Of a stretch of 13,608 nt of DNA, positions 1-6,193 are shown piece after piece. Each line of letters opens with the position of its first letter. Position 1 is the stretch's first letter. Origin of the DNA: Campylobacterota bacterium (lineage in GTDB: Bacteria; Campylobacterota; Campylobacteria; Campylobacterales; Sulfurovaceae); assembly GCA_030595845.1 (NCBI GenBank), contig JAUVCL010000045.1, positions 1 to 13,608 on the forward strand, in the 5' to 3' direction. Below the pieces are notes generated by a model. That model was not told where the DNA came from, ran no database searches, and was given only the letters and a program-made list of their open reading frames with translations. A program made the translations under genes and the position numbers.

Positions 1-6
1 TTTCAT
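1..6 (-). CDS. Start of probable norB (nitric oxide reductase large subunit), only two codons in window
   Basis: An ATG AAA on the minus strand begins right after the norC stop, with a Shine-Dalgarno AGGAGAT overlapping that stop codon. In known nor operons norB, the haem-copper catalytic subunit, follows norC, so norB is the expected identity. Only two codons are present, so the product itself cannot be confirmed. The call rests on ribosome-site quality and on gene order. Confidence 0.45.
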
Positions 7-14
7 ACTATCTC

Positions 15-461
15 CTATCCTTCAATGGTTGGTGGCCATTCATTTGTATCGACCTTAGATGTCCAAATCAAGAAATCTGACATTGCATTCACTTCTTCTT
101 CAGTCAAATTGAACTGTGGCATTTTTCTTCTATCTGGAATAGCCAGTGGTTGTGAAGCCATCCAACCTAACATATATGCTTTGAAGGTTGCTTCATCTGC
201 AGCACCTCTTCTTTGAAATACATTTCCTAATTCAGGCGCATAATATGCTCCCTCTCCTAAAATAGTGTGGCAACCCACACAGTTATTTTTTTCCCATAAT
301 GCTTTACCGTGGACAACAGATTCAGTCATTGTAGCTTGATTCGATCGCTCTGGTATCTGTTTGATAGTATCAAAAGTAAGACCTGCAAATACTAATATTG
401 CGAACGTACCGCCGCCATAATAAATATTCTTAGCCATACTTTTCGTTATACGTTCAGTCAT
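15..461 (-). CDS. norC: Nitric oxide reductase subunit C, membrane-anchored c-type cytochrome
   Basis: This is the electron-accepting subunit of a cytochrome-c-type nitric oxide reductase, which passes electrons to NorB for 2 NO to N2O. The 148-residue product has one uncleaved N-terminal membrane anchor (about residues 12-32). A periplasmic cytochrome domain follows, with C61-V-G-C64-H65 as the haem c attachment site. The sequence after it, TILGEGAYYAPELGNV, is typical of NorC, and M114 in RRKMPQF is the likely sixth haem ligand. I chose the ATG at 461 because GAGGA lies 8 nt upstream; an in-frame ATG at 491 has no ribosome site and would add ten residues. The gene is divergent from an Rrf2 regulator and is followed at once by a probable norB start. 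Full length for the family; high certainty. Confidence 0.93.
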   Translation of the reverse strand: MTERITKSMAKNIYYGGGTFAILVFAGLTFDTIKQIPERSNQATMTESVVHGKALWEKNNCVGCHTILGEGAYYAPELGNVFQRRGAADEATFKAYMLGWMASQPLAIPDRRKMPQFNLTEEEVNAMSDFLIWTSKVDTNEWPPTIEG

Positions 462-491
462 AAGATTATCCTCATTTAAAATTCTACACAT

Positions 492-606
492 AAGTAGTAA
501 TAAAATAGTAGCAGAATATATTTAATACTACCTTGGAGTAGTAATTAAATATAGTTTAATATAAAATATGATAAAACCATTTATACAAACCATAAAAGGA
601 ACCTCA
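492..606. promoter_or_regulatory. Divergent norC / Rrf2 regulator promoter region with repeated half-sites
   Basis: The element AGTAGTAATWAAATA occurs twice as direct copies (493-507 and 537-551), 44 bp apart or about four helical turns. An inverted copy at 520-531 faces the second one, giving TACTAC-6 nt-GTAGTA (526-531/538-543) embedded in ATTTAAT...ATTAAAT. On the plus strand TATAAA at 560-565 could be a -10 box for the regulator. On the minus strand TATATT at 520-515 could be a -10 box for norC, and it overlaps the inverted repeat. That position suits an operator for the adjacent Rrf2 protein, which is inference. The repeats themselves are directly visible. Confidence 0.5.
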
Positions 607-1020
607 TTGCAGTTAAGTAATACTTCAAAATATACGATACGCATTTTGGCGTATATGGTTAATCATAAGGATAGATCACTCATTTCTGCGAAAGAGTTAT
701 CAGAGAATTTGGACATACCTTATAAATTTTTAACAAAAATCATGACTGAACTGGTGAAAGTTGGCTTTATTGAATCTATTAGAGGTCGTGAAGGCGGATA
801 TAAATTTCTAAGAAAAGCATCAGAGATCACAGTAGGTGATATTTTAGAGCTATTTAATGACGCTATAAAAAATGAAGAGTGTATTCTTGGCATAGATTCT
901 TGTGATCCAAAACAAAAATGTGCGCTGCATGATAAATGGATAAAATCAAAAGTGCAATTGCAAAAAATGTTTAGAGAATCAACGATAGAAAGTATTGCAG
1001 GTGAGGGTAACAAGATATAA
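607..1020 (+). CDS. Rrf2-family Fe-S transcriptional regulator (NsrR/IscR-like), probable NO sensor
   Basis: A winged-helix DNA-binding protein of the Rrf2 family. With the start used here it has 137 residues and opens with the family-typical QLSNTSKYTIRILAYM. A helix-turn-helix follows (about residues 25-47), then the conserved wing RGREGGYKF (60-68). Three cysteines, C92, C99 and C105 (C-x6-C-x5-C), sit where IscR and NsrR bind their Fe-S cluster. I prefer the TTG at 607 because GGA at 598-600 lies six bases before it and the product then begins like other family members. The ATG at 568 has no ribosome site and falls close to, or before, the predicted transcript start. Being divergent from norC, a role as an NO-responsive repressor of nor is likely but inferred; other Rrf2 types (iron-sulfur or cysteine control) remain possible. 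Confidence 0.85.
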   Translation: MQLSNTSKYTIRILAYMVNHKDRSLISAKELSENLDIPYKFLTKIMTELVKVGFIESIRGREGGYKFLRKASEITVGDILELFNDAIKNEECILGIDSCDPKQKCALHDKWIKSKVQLQKMFRESTIESIAGEGNKI

Positions 1021-1360
1021 GTTTATACATCAATATCATGCACTTTTCTTCTCTTTACATTGCGTGTTATCCTCTCAAAACCCCCTTAGTTACCTTCTAT
1101 CAAATATTCAACCTTTTTTATCTATATACTTTCACTTATAAAGGTTGCGCTATTGCGTGTATTTTTTACATACTTCTCATTTTTGGCATGTTATAAACAA
1201 ATCTGACCTACTGCCTACTGTAGCGTACGTTTAAGGTATTTTTTTCTACATAAACTGTAGCCATAAAGTGCTTTATTCAAAATGAGCAAAGAGGAAAAAA
1301 ACTGTGAAGAATATACACAATATGAAGAATGTACCAGGGGTGACAGCGGCGATTTAAACC

Positions 1361-1377
1361 CAGATTAATATAATCTG
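1361..1377 (+). promoter_or_regulatory. Dyad CAGATTA-ATA-TAATCTG containing a TATAAT -10 box
   Basis: A perfect 7-bp inverted repeat with a 3-nt centre. TATAAT at 1369-1374 is a consensus -10 box, predicting a transcript start near 1381, about 35 nt before the long hairpin. It could be a promoter with an overlapping operator. This is inference from sequence only. Confidence 0.4.
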
Positions 1378-1415
1378 ATTAAATTAGTACTATAAGGTTT
1401 CTAAATAATAGTGAC

Positions 1416-1497
1416 AGTGAAGAGAGTTTCAATCTTATGGACTTAGTGAGCCAATTAGTGGCAGGTAAGTTCTAAGATGATTGTAGCTTCACTCTCT
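1416..1497 (+). ncRNA. Long imperfect hairpin; candidate structured RNA or leader element
   Basis: The stretch folds into one extended stem-loop. At the base, AGTGAAG (1416-1422) pairs with CTTCACT (1487-1493), or alternatively AGAGAGT (1421-1427) pairs with ACTCTCT (1491-1497). Above this, ATCTTA (1432-1437) pairs with TAAGAT (1473-1478), and GGACTTA (1439-1445) pairs with TAAGTTC (1466-1472) with one G-U. At the tip, GCC (1450-1452) pairs with GGC (1460-1462) around AATTAGT. It matches no RNA family I can name: it lacks the SRP apical motif, the RNase P core and the tmRNA ends. It could be an independent small RNA or part of a roughly 300-nt leader of the operon at 1680. The strand is assigned from the TATAAT box upstream. 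Confidence 0.4.
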
Positions 1498-1600
1498 CTA
1501 TCGTGCGGAATCAGGTGTATGTTAGTTAAATTCAAATTACTATACTACACACTTATCGGCTTTTGAAATGTAAATACTATCTTCTTTATGAGGGTTTAGA

Positions 1601-1655
1601 TATATTTTAGATAGGATGCATTAGCTTATGAGCTGAAATCAAAATAAGTTTTGAT
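1601..1655 (+). promoter_or_regulatory. Probable proximal promoter and dyad of the first oxidoreductase operon
   Basis: TATATT at 1601-1606 is a plausible -10 box. Downstream, ATCAAAA (1638-1644) and TTTTGAT (1649-1655) form a perfect 7-bp dyad around TAAG, ending 10 nt before the ribosome site AAGGAGA (1666-1672). It could be an operator or an mRNA hairpin that affects ribosome access. It is not an FNR box, because the half-sites are in the opposite order. Confidence 0.35.
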
Positions 1656-1679
1656 AACATTTACTAAGGAGAATCAAAT

Positions 1680-2393
1680 ATGTCAAAGATAATAGAAGTT
1701 GGTCCGGTAGGCTATATGCCACAATCGGCGCCATCTATGGGGGTTGAACTATCTCCCGAGGGACAAGCGTTACTTTATGGTAACATCGTATCTGAAGAAG
1801 AGGCGATGAGAGATGCTGCAAAAGCTCTTTTAACAATGGATAATCCAACGATCTTCCCTGGACCACAAGTTTTATGGGACTGGAAAGATGATGTTGCAGA
1901 AAAATCAGCAGCAATTTTGGAAATGGCGTCAGAAATTCCAAATTGTAAAATTATTCCAATGCCGGATTATAGACCTAAATATCCAAAAATTGATGTTAAG
2001 GCAGAAATTAATCCAAATCACCCAAACTTGACGATTTTAGATAATAGAATTAAAGCATGTGTGTTTATTGGTGTACATTGTCACTATGCAAACCTTACTT
2101 TAAGAATGATCAGAGCAGGTACTGACTGTTATACAGTTGCTATGTGTGCAATGATGGGTCACGAAGAAGCTATGGCTTCAATTAGAGACGTACATGCCTC
2201 AGATGTTCTAAAATTCAGAGACATCATTATCGAAGTTAGAAATGAACTAGGTATCGAACATACACCAACAATGCCACCAGAAAATCCATCTTTACCAGAA
2301 GAGGATTGGGGTTCACTTACACCTGCTGATTATGGAGAGTACAGAAGTCTCATCATGAGTAGAAAAGGTGAACACGTTGCAGACGTTGAATAA
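1680..2393 (+). CDS. 2-oxoacid:ferredoxin oxidoreductase, fifth (epsilon, PorE/ForE-like) subunit, set 1
   Basis: First gene of a five-gene oxidoreductase operon, 237 residues. It resembles the extra subunit of the five-subunit pyruvate and 2-oxoglutarate ferredoxin oxidoreductases known from Hydrogenobacter. From memory, automated annotation often files this family with the CO dehydrogenase/acetyl-CoA synthase beta/epsilon-like proteins; the exact role is unclear. Key features are IFPGPQVLW (58-66), DYRPKYPKID (96-105), NPNHPNLTI (111-119), and a His/Cys-rich block G131-V-H-C-H-Y136 with C150, C156, H161 and H172. Nearly all of this is repeated in the paralog at 5609. The C-terminal tail of about 48 residues, rich in Pro and Glu, is absent from that paralog. 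AAGGAGA lies 7 nt before the ATG. The next gene begins 15 nt downstream. Confidence 0.8.
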   Translation: MSKIIEVGPVGYMPQSAPSMGVELSPEGQALLYGNIVSEEEAMRDAAKALLTMDNPTIFPGPQVLWDWKDDVAEKSAAILEMASEIPNCKIIPMPDYRPKYPKIDVKAEINPNHPNLTILDNRIKACVFIGVHCHYANLTLRMIRAGTDCYTVAMCAMMGHEEAMASIRDVHASDVLKFRDIIIEVRNELGIEHTPTMPPENPSLPEEDWGSLTPADYGEYRSLIMSRKGEHVADVE

Positions 2394-2408
2394 GATTAGG
2401 AGAGATAA

Positions 2409-3578
2409 ATGAGTTTAAATAAAACATTAGTAGACATGGACTACCTCTTAAATGAGGCTCCAAGAGAAAAGCATTTTATTACTGGTGCTCAGGCAATGGC
2501 AGAAGCTGTTAAAAGAGCAAGCGTTGATATGGCAATTGCATATCCTATTACTCCACAATCGGAAGTAATGCACCTTGTTGGTGATATCTATGCGCAAGGT
2601 CACATTAAAGAGTACTATAGAGCAGAAGAAGAGCTTGGTACAATGTCTGCGATCGCAGGTGCGGCTAGAGCAGGTGTACGTCTGTTTACAGCAACATCAG
2701 GACCTGGACTTTTAAGAGGTCTTGAAGCAATCGTTTCATGGCCAGGACACAGAGTTCCTTGTGTACTTGGTATACTTACTCGTGTTGTAAATGCACCTCT
2801 TTCTATTCAGCCAGATAATATTGAAATGGCATATATGCTCCATTGTGGTGCCGTTATGTTACATGCTGAAAATCAACAAGACACATTTGACTATACATTA
2901 GCAGCATTTGCTATTACTGAAAAAGTTGATGTATATATTCCAGTTGCTGTTGCTACAGAAGGTTTCTTCGTAACACACGCAAAAGGTTATGTTAACATGA
3001 TGGATGAGAAATATGCATACAAAGAAGTAGATCCTTATGAAGCACCAGTTCCAGCAATGGATAACGAAGTGCCACCAGCAAGAATCCAAAGAGATGCTCC
3101 TGTTCAAAAGTCAAACTTTATGTCTTACCTGATTCACTCAGTATGGCAACAAGAGATCTGGGATTCAAACAGAAGAGCAATGAAGTATATCTATCAGTAC
3201 CTTGGTGGACCAATTGAGGTTATTAACCCTGATGCTGATGTATTTATTCTTGCTTCTGGATGTGCTGCTGCACAAGCTAGAGAAGCAAACAGATATGCTG
3301 AAGAAGAAGGTTTAAGTGTTGGTCTCATTAAAGTTAAAGCAATCAGACCATTCCCGAAACAAGAAATTCGTGATGCACTTAAAAATGCTAAGTCAGTTAT
3401 TATTCCTGAACACAACATTATCGGTTGGTTAGCATCAGAAGTTAAATCTTCTATTGATAACAGTGGTATCGTTGTAGATGGTCCAAGAGTATATGGTGGT
3501 ATGACATTACCAGTTGAGTTGATCATGACAGAGATATATACTGCTCTTGGCATGGAAACTGAAACATTACAAGCATAA
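2409..3578 (+). CDS. 2-oxoacid:ferredoxin oxidoreductase alpha subunit (PorA/ForA-like), set 1
   Basis: The alpha chain carries the pyrimidine-binding half of the thiamine diphosphate site and the substrate-binding domain. In 389 residues it shows YPITP (45-49), the substrate-contacting motif of the family. It also shows the glutamate-rich YYRAEEELG (69-77), TSGPG (96-100), and R125 in TRVVNAPLSIQPDN, likely equivalent to the substrate-binding arginine of pyruvate:ferredoxin oxidoreductase. A C-terminal transketolase-like domain follows, with ILASGCAAAQAREA and IKVKAIRPFP. The length fits the five-subunit type. TAGGAGAG ends just before the ATG. Substrate (pyruvate or 2-oxoglutarate) cannot be decided from these motifs, so I give no symbol. 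The paralog at 6194 shares the architecture. Confidence 0.88.
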   Translation: MSLNKTLVDMDYLLNEAPREKHFITGAQAMAEAVKRASVDMAIAYPITPQSEVMHLVGDIYAQGHIKEYYRAEEELGTMSAIAGAARAGVRLFTATSGPGLLRGLEAIVSWPGHRVPCVLGILTRVVNAPLSIQPDNIEMAYMLHCGAVMLHAENQQDTFDYTLAAFAITEKVDVYIPVAVATEGFFVTHAKGYVNMMDEKYAYKEVDPYEAPVPAMDNEVPPARIQRDAPVQKSNFMSYLIHSVWQQEIWDSNRRAMKYIYQYLGGPIEVINPDADVFILASGCAAAQAREANRYAEEEGLSVGLIKVKAIRPFPKQEIRDALKNAKSVIIPEHNIIGWLASEVKSSIDNSGIVVDGPRVYGGMTLPVELIMTEIYTALGMETETLQA

Positions 3579-3588
3579 AGGATAAAGT

Positions 3589-4464
3589 ATGAGTTTAAGA
3601 TATATGATCCCGGCGTCAAAATTCAAGAGATATCTTCCAAAAGATTATGTTGAACTTGTTGACTATGGTCCATTTGGTAAAAAATACAGTGAAGTTGGCG
3701 TTAAAAATATGGGCGCTTACAAAGAATTGGTTGAAGAACACCCAATGTGTTCTGGATGTTGGATGGCTTATTATATTAAGATCATCTTCGCATCACTTCC
3801 AAACCCTGAAAATACAGTAACAATTGGTACTGCTGGTTGTGGTAGACTTGCTATTTCTCAAGCTGCAGTTCCATTTGTATATGGTAACTATGGTGATCAA
3901 AATGCTATGGCATCAGGAATGACTCGTGCATTCAGATTAAGATTCCCAGACATTCAGAAAGATGTTATTACTATCGCCGGTGACGGTGGTATGATGGATA
4001 TCGGTTTCTCTATGACTATGCATGCTTGGTTCAGACGTGAGAAATTCACGACTATTATGCTTGATAACGAAACTTATGGAAACACAGGTGGACAAGAGTC
4101 TGGTATGAGTATGGAAGGTGCAGTTCTTAAGATGTCACCTAAAGGTAAGAACTTCGGTAAATTACCTGCAATGCAACTAGCAATTACTGCTGGATGTGTG
4201 TATGTTGTTAAAATGTCTCCGACAAACATCAACAAAGCTTCTAAAGCTATCAGAAGAGCAATCTTCGCAGCAAGAAATCTTGGTCCAACGTTTATTCATG
4301 CATATACATCATGTAACATTGAGTATTCAATCCCAACTCCTGATGTATTTGCTGATGCAAAAGAGAAAGAAAAAGGTCGTTTTGCTTTTGAAGAATATAT
4401 GACACCAGAAGCGAAAGAGCTATTTGCTCAAATCGAATCTAAAACTAAAAGAGAGGTAAGCTAA
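3589..4464 (+). CDS. 2-oxoacid:ferredoxin oxidoreductase beta subunit (PorB/ForB-like), set 1
   Basis: The beta chain binds the thiamine diphosphate phosphates through Mg and carries the proximal 4Fe-4S cluster. In 291 residues the TPP motif starts at G131-D-G133 and continues to DNETYGNTGGQ (159-169). The cluster ligands are probably C54 and C57 (CSGC), C84 (AGCG) and C242 (TSCN), the usual four positions in this family. Ribosome site AAAGGA lies 6 nt before the ATG and overlaps the alpha stop. The gene sits between alpha and gamma with almost no gaps, so the subunits are surely co-translated. The functional family is clear; substrate is not. Confidence 0.9.
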   Translation: MSLRYMIPASKFKRYLPKDYVELVDYGPFGKKYSEVGVKNMGAYKELVEEHPMCSGCWMAYYIKIIFASLPNPENTVTIGTAGCGRLAISQAAVPFVYGNYGDQNAMASGMTRAFRLRFPDIQKDVITIAGDGGMMDIGFSMTMHAWFRREKFTTIMLDNETYGNTGGQESGMSMEGAVLKMSPKGKNFGKLPAMQLAITAGCVYVVKMSPTNINKASKAIRRAIFAARNLGPTFIHAYTSCNIEYSIPTPDVFADAKEKEKGRFAFEEYMTPEAKELFAQIESKTKREVS

Positions 4465-4465
4465 T

Positions 4466-5170
4466 ATGGCAGCAGATAAAAAAAGATATAACATGCGTAT
4501 ATCAGGGCTAGGTGGACAAGGGGTTGTTACCTCTGCTCACATCCTTGGTTCATGTATGGATAATGCAGGTAAATTTGCATCTTTGGTACCATTTTTTGGT
4601 TCTGAGAAAAGAATGGCTCCAGTTGAAGCATACGTTAGAGCATCTTCTGAGCCTATTTATGAAGTAGGTGAAGTTGTATACCCTGATATTATTATGATCT
4701 ACCATTCACAAGTTGTAACTCATGGTAAATCATACACAATGCCTTTTTATACTGGTTTGAAGAAAAACAGTCTTGTTATCATTAATACTGGTTTTGAGGT
4801 ACTTAATGAAGATGATAAAAAAGTTTTATCTGATCTTAATGCTACAGTAGTTCAATTTGATGCAACAGCCTTGGCAATTAAAATTGCCGGTACTGAACTA
4901 GCAACTAACATGGCTATGATGGGTATGTTACTTGGACTTACAGGTCTTGTTACTGAAGCTCATATTGAAGCTGCCGTAAGAGAAAGATTCTTAGGTAATT
5001 CATTTGTTGCTTCAGGTGGTACAGCATCACTAGACTCAGCGATCGAGAAAAAGTTTAAGAAAAAAGAAGATCTTCTTGCTAAAAATATGGAAGTAATTAA
5101 TGCTACTTTCGAGATGGCAGCAAAAATTGACTTAAACAGTGACGAACTAATTATAAATATAGCAGTATAA
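4466..5170 (+). CDS. 2-oxoacid:ferredoxin oxidoreductase gamma subunit (PorG/ForG-like), set 1
   Basis: The gamma chain is a Rossmann-like domain thought to bind CoA or aid its placement. In 234 residues it shows SGLGGQGVVTSAHILG near the N-terminus, PFFGSEKRMAP, a central YPDIIMIYH strand, and FVASGGTASLDSAIEKKFKKK towards the end. All of these recur in the paralog at 8255, where 24 identical bases code part of the last motif. The ATG is one base after the beta stop, with GAGAGG 9 nt upstream. It is followed 13 nt later by the ferredoxin-type delta subunit. Confidence 0.88.
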   Translation: MAADKKRYNMRISGLGGQGVVTSAHILGSCMDNAGKFASLVPFFGSEKRMAPVEAYVRASSEPIYEVGEVVYPDIIMIYHSQVVTHGKSYTMPFYTGLKKNSLVIINTGFEVLNEDDKKVLSDLNATVVQFDATALAIKIAGTELATNMAMMGMLLGLTGLVTEAHIEAAVRERFLGNSFVASGGTASLDSAIEKKFKKKEDLLAKNMEVINATFEMAAKIDLNSDELIINIAV

Positions 5171-5183
5171 AAAAGGAAAAATA

Positions 5184-5426
5184 ATGTATTATGTAGCAAA
5201 AGTAAATTCAGAGATGTGTTCAACATATAAATGTAATATGTGTACACTTTACTGTCCAGAGCCAAACACATTGATGTATGACAAAGAGCAAAAACACGGT
5301 AACGATCATGGTACTTCATGGGTTGATGAAGACAGATGTAAAGGATGTGCAATTTGTGTATATGTATGTTCTGATCTTCTTAACAGAGATTGTATCGAAA
5401 TGGCAATGGTTACTACAGAAGATTAG
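5184..5426 (+). CDS. 2-oxoacid:ferredoxin oxidoreductase delta subunit, 2x[4Fe-4S] ferredoxin-like (PorD/ForD-like)
   Basis: An 80-residue electron-transfer subunit with eight cysteines in two groups. The second group is canonical: C52-x2-C55-x2-C58-x3-C62. The first is C12-x4-C17-x2-C20-x3-C24-Pro, with two extra residues between the first two ligands compared with bacterial ferredoxins. An extra C70 may be structural. The segment between the clusters (about residues 28-50) is longer than in simple ferredoxins, as expected for delta subunits. AAAAGGA lies 6 nt before the ATG. It closes the first operon and is the only ferredoxin-like gene in the window, so it may serve both paralogous oxidoreductases. 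Confidence 0.85.
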   Translation: MYYVAKVNSEMCSTYKCNMCTLYCPEPNTLMYDKEQKHGNDHGTSWVDEDRCKGCAICVYVCSDLLNRDCIEMAMVTTED

Positions 5427-5440
5427 TAAACTCTTATTTT

Positions 5441-5458
5441 TGGGGAAGCAATTCCCCA
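5441..5458 (+). terminator. GNRA-capped hairpin after the first oxidoreductase operon
   Basis: TGGGGAA-GCAA-TTCCCCA is a perfect 7-bp stem with a GNRA tetraloop, starting 14 nt after the delta stop. No U-run follows directly; a pyrimidine stretch (CTTTCTTTTTCTT) appears about 20 nt later. It may be a 3'-end stabiliser or a weak or Rho-assisted terminator. Confidence 0.45.
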
Positions 5459-5499
5459 GCTAAGAATTGAAGAACCCTTTCTTTTTCTTAAGAAAGAGA

Positions 5500-5577
5500 T
5501 ATAATTGTCTTGCCATGTGCATAATATTTCCCCTTATATTTTAATGATTATGGAGGGTAAATTTTATACACATGGCA
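5500..5577 (+). promoter_or_regulatory. Promoter and self-folding 5' leader of the second oxidoreductase set
   Basis: TATAAT at 5500-5505 is a consensus -10 box and predicts a start near 5511. From there TGCCATGTG (5511-5519) pairs perfectly with CACATGGCA (5569-5577), extended by ATA/TAT beyond one mismatch. The enclosed 49 nt contain CCCTT and GAGGG segments that could pair inside. The transcript would thus begin with a stem, a layout that commonly stabilises mRNA or controls it. It ends about 20 nt before the ribosome site AGGAGA (5599-5604). Confidence 0.5.
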
Positions 5578-5608
5578 CGGCAGTACAAGTAATATTTAGG
5601 AGAGAAAT

Positions 5609-6178
5609 ATGGCTAATTTAGGCCCAGCTTATTATGCACCATACCCGGTTGCAACCTATGATGGTTTATTAACACCACCTGAAGGTAAAGCAATGCTATT
5701 GACTGATATAGTTGATGAAGAGGTAGCAATGAGAGAAGTTGCTAGAGTAATGTTGACAAGCGATAACGCTACGATCTTCCCTGGTCCACAAGTATTGTAT
5801 GCATGGAGTGAAGAAGCAAAGAAAAAAGCAACATTGATTAAAGAAATGTCGGAAGTTTTGAATGCTAAAATGATACCTATGTATGATTATAGACCAAAAT
5901 ATCCTAAGATTGATCCAGAAGTTGAGATCAATCCAAATCACCCGAACTTGACAATTTGGCATAATAACATTAAAGCAGCGATCTTTATCGGTGTACACTG
6001 TCACTATGCGAATGTTGCATTAAAAATCGTAAGATCTGAAACAGACTGTTATACTATTGGTATGTGTGCACTTTCAGGACACGAAGATGCTATGGCTACA
6101 ATCAGGGATCAGCATGCTGAAGACCTTGCAAGATTTATTGAAATTGCAAAAGAAGTTAAGCAAGAGCTTGGAAAATAG
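5609..6178 (+). CDS. 2-oxoacid:ferredoxin oxidoreductase, fifth (epsilon, PorE/ForE-like) subunit, set 2
   Basis: A 189-residue paralog of the gene at 1680, opening the second oxidoreductase set. It shares IFPGPQVLY (56-64), YDYRPKYPKID, NPNHPNLTI, and the His/Cys block GVHCHYAN with H130, C131 and H132, followed by C147, C153, H158 and H169. It stops right after the conserved core and lacks the C-terminal tail of set 1. AGGAGA precedes the ATG by a few bases. The alpha gene follows 15 nt later behind a near-perfect ribosome site. The molecular role of this subunit is not established to my knowledge; identity rests on the shared operon position and the paralogy. Confidence 0.8.
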   Translation: MANLGPAYYAPYPVATYDGLLTPPEGKAMLLTDIVDEEVAMREVARVMLTSDNATIFPGPQVLYAWSEEAKKKATLIKEMSEVLNAKMIPMYDYRPKYPKIDPEVEINPNHPNLTIWHNNIKAAIFIGVHCHYANVALKIVRSETDCYTIGMCALSGHEDAMATIRDQHAEDLARFIEIAKEVKQELGK

Positions 6179-6193
6179 GGCTAGGAGGTTACT

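Larger units (their letters stand above)
1021..1679. other. 659-bp gene-free stretch before the oxidoreductase operon
   Basis: No convincing coding sequence on either strand. The longest ATG frame at 1282-1368 gives 28 codons without a ribosome site. Visible structure comprises a dyad with an embedded TATAAT (1361-1377), a long imperfect hairpin (1416-1497), a TATATT box (1601-1606) and a dyad (1638-1655). No tRNA, insertion-sequence ends or repeat array were seen. No clear intrinsic terminator follows the Rrf2 gene. Confidence 0.6.

Noticed and set aside
459..491. Upstream ATG extension of norC
   Set aside because: No ribosome site before 491, while GAGGA precedes the ATG at 461.
1304..1357. 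17-codon GTG frame preceded by AGAGGA, possible leader peptide
   Set aside because: Non-ATG start, very short, no amino-acid run typical of attenuation peptides; not distinguishable from chance.
1282..1368. 28-codon ATG frame in the gene-free stretch
   Set aside because: No ribosome site upstream, no recognisable motif, and it runs into the TATAAT dyad.
1416..1497. SRP RNA, 6S RNA or tmRNA
   Set aside because: The SRP apical GGAAGGAAGCA-like motif, the 6S central bubble with long flanking arms, and tmRNA tRNA-like ends are all missing.
1638..1655. FNR/CRP-type site before the first oxidoreductase gene
   Set aside because: FNR boxes read TTGAT-N4-ATCAA; here the half-sites are in reversed order.
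1021..1679. Mobile-element remnant or tRNA in the gene-free stretch
   Set aside because: No terminal inverted repeats with target duplications, no transposase fragment, and no T-arm GTTCGAATC-like sequence seen.
4960..5352. 130-codon minus-strand frame
   Set aside because: Antisense shadow of the gamma and delta genes; low-complexity, hydrophobic product typical of reversed AT-rich coding DNA.
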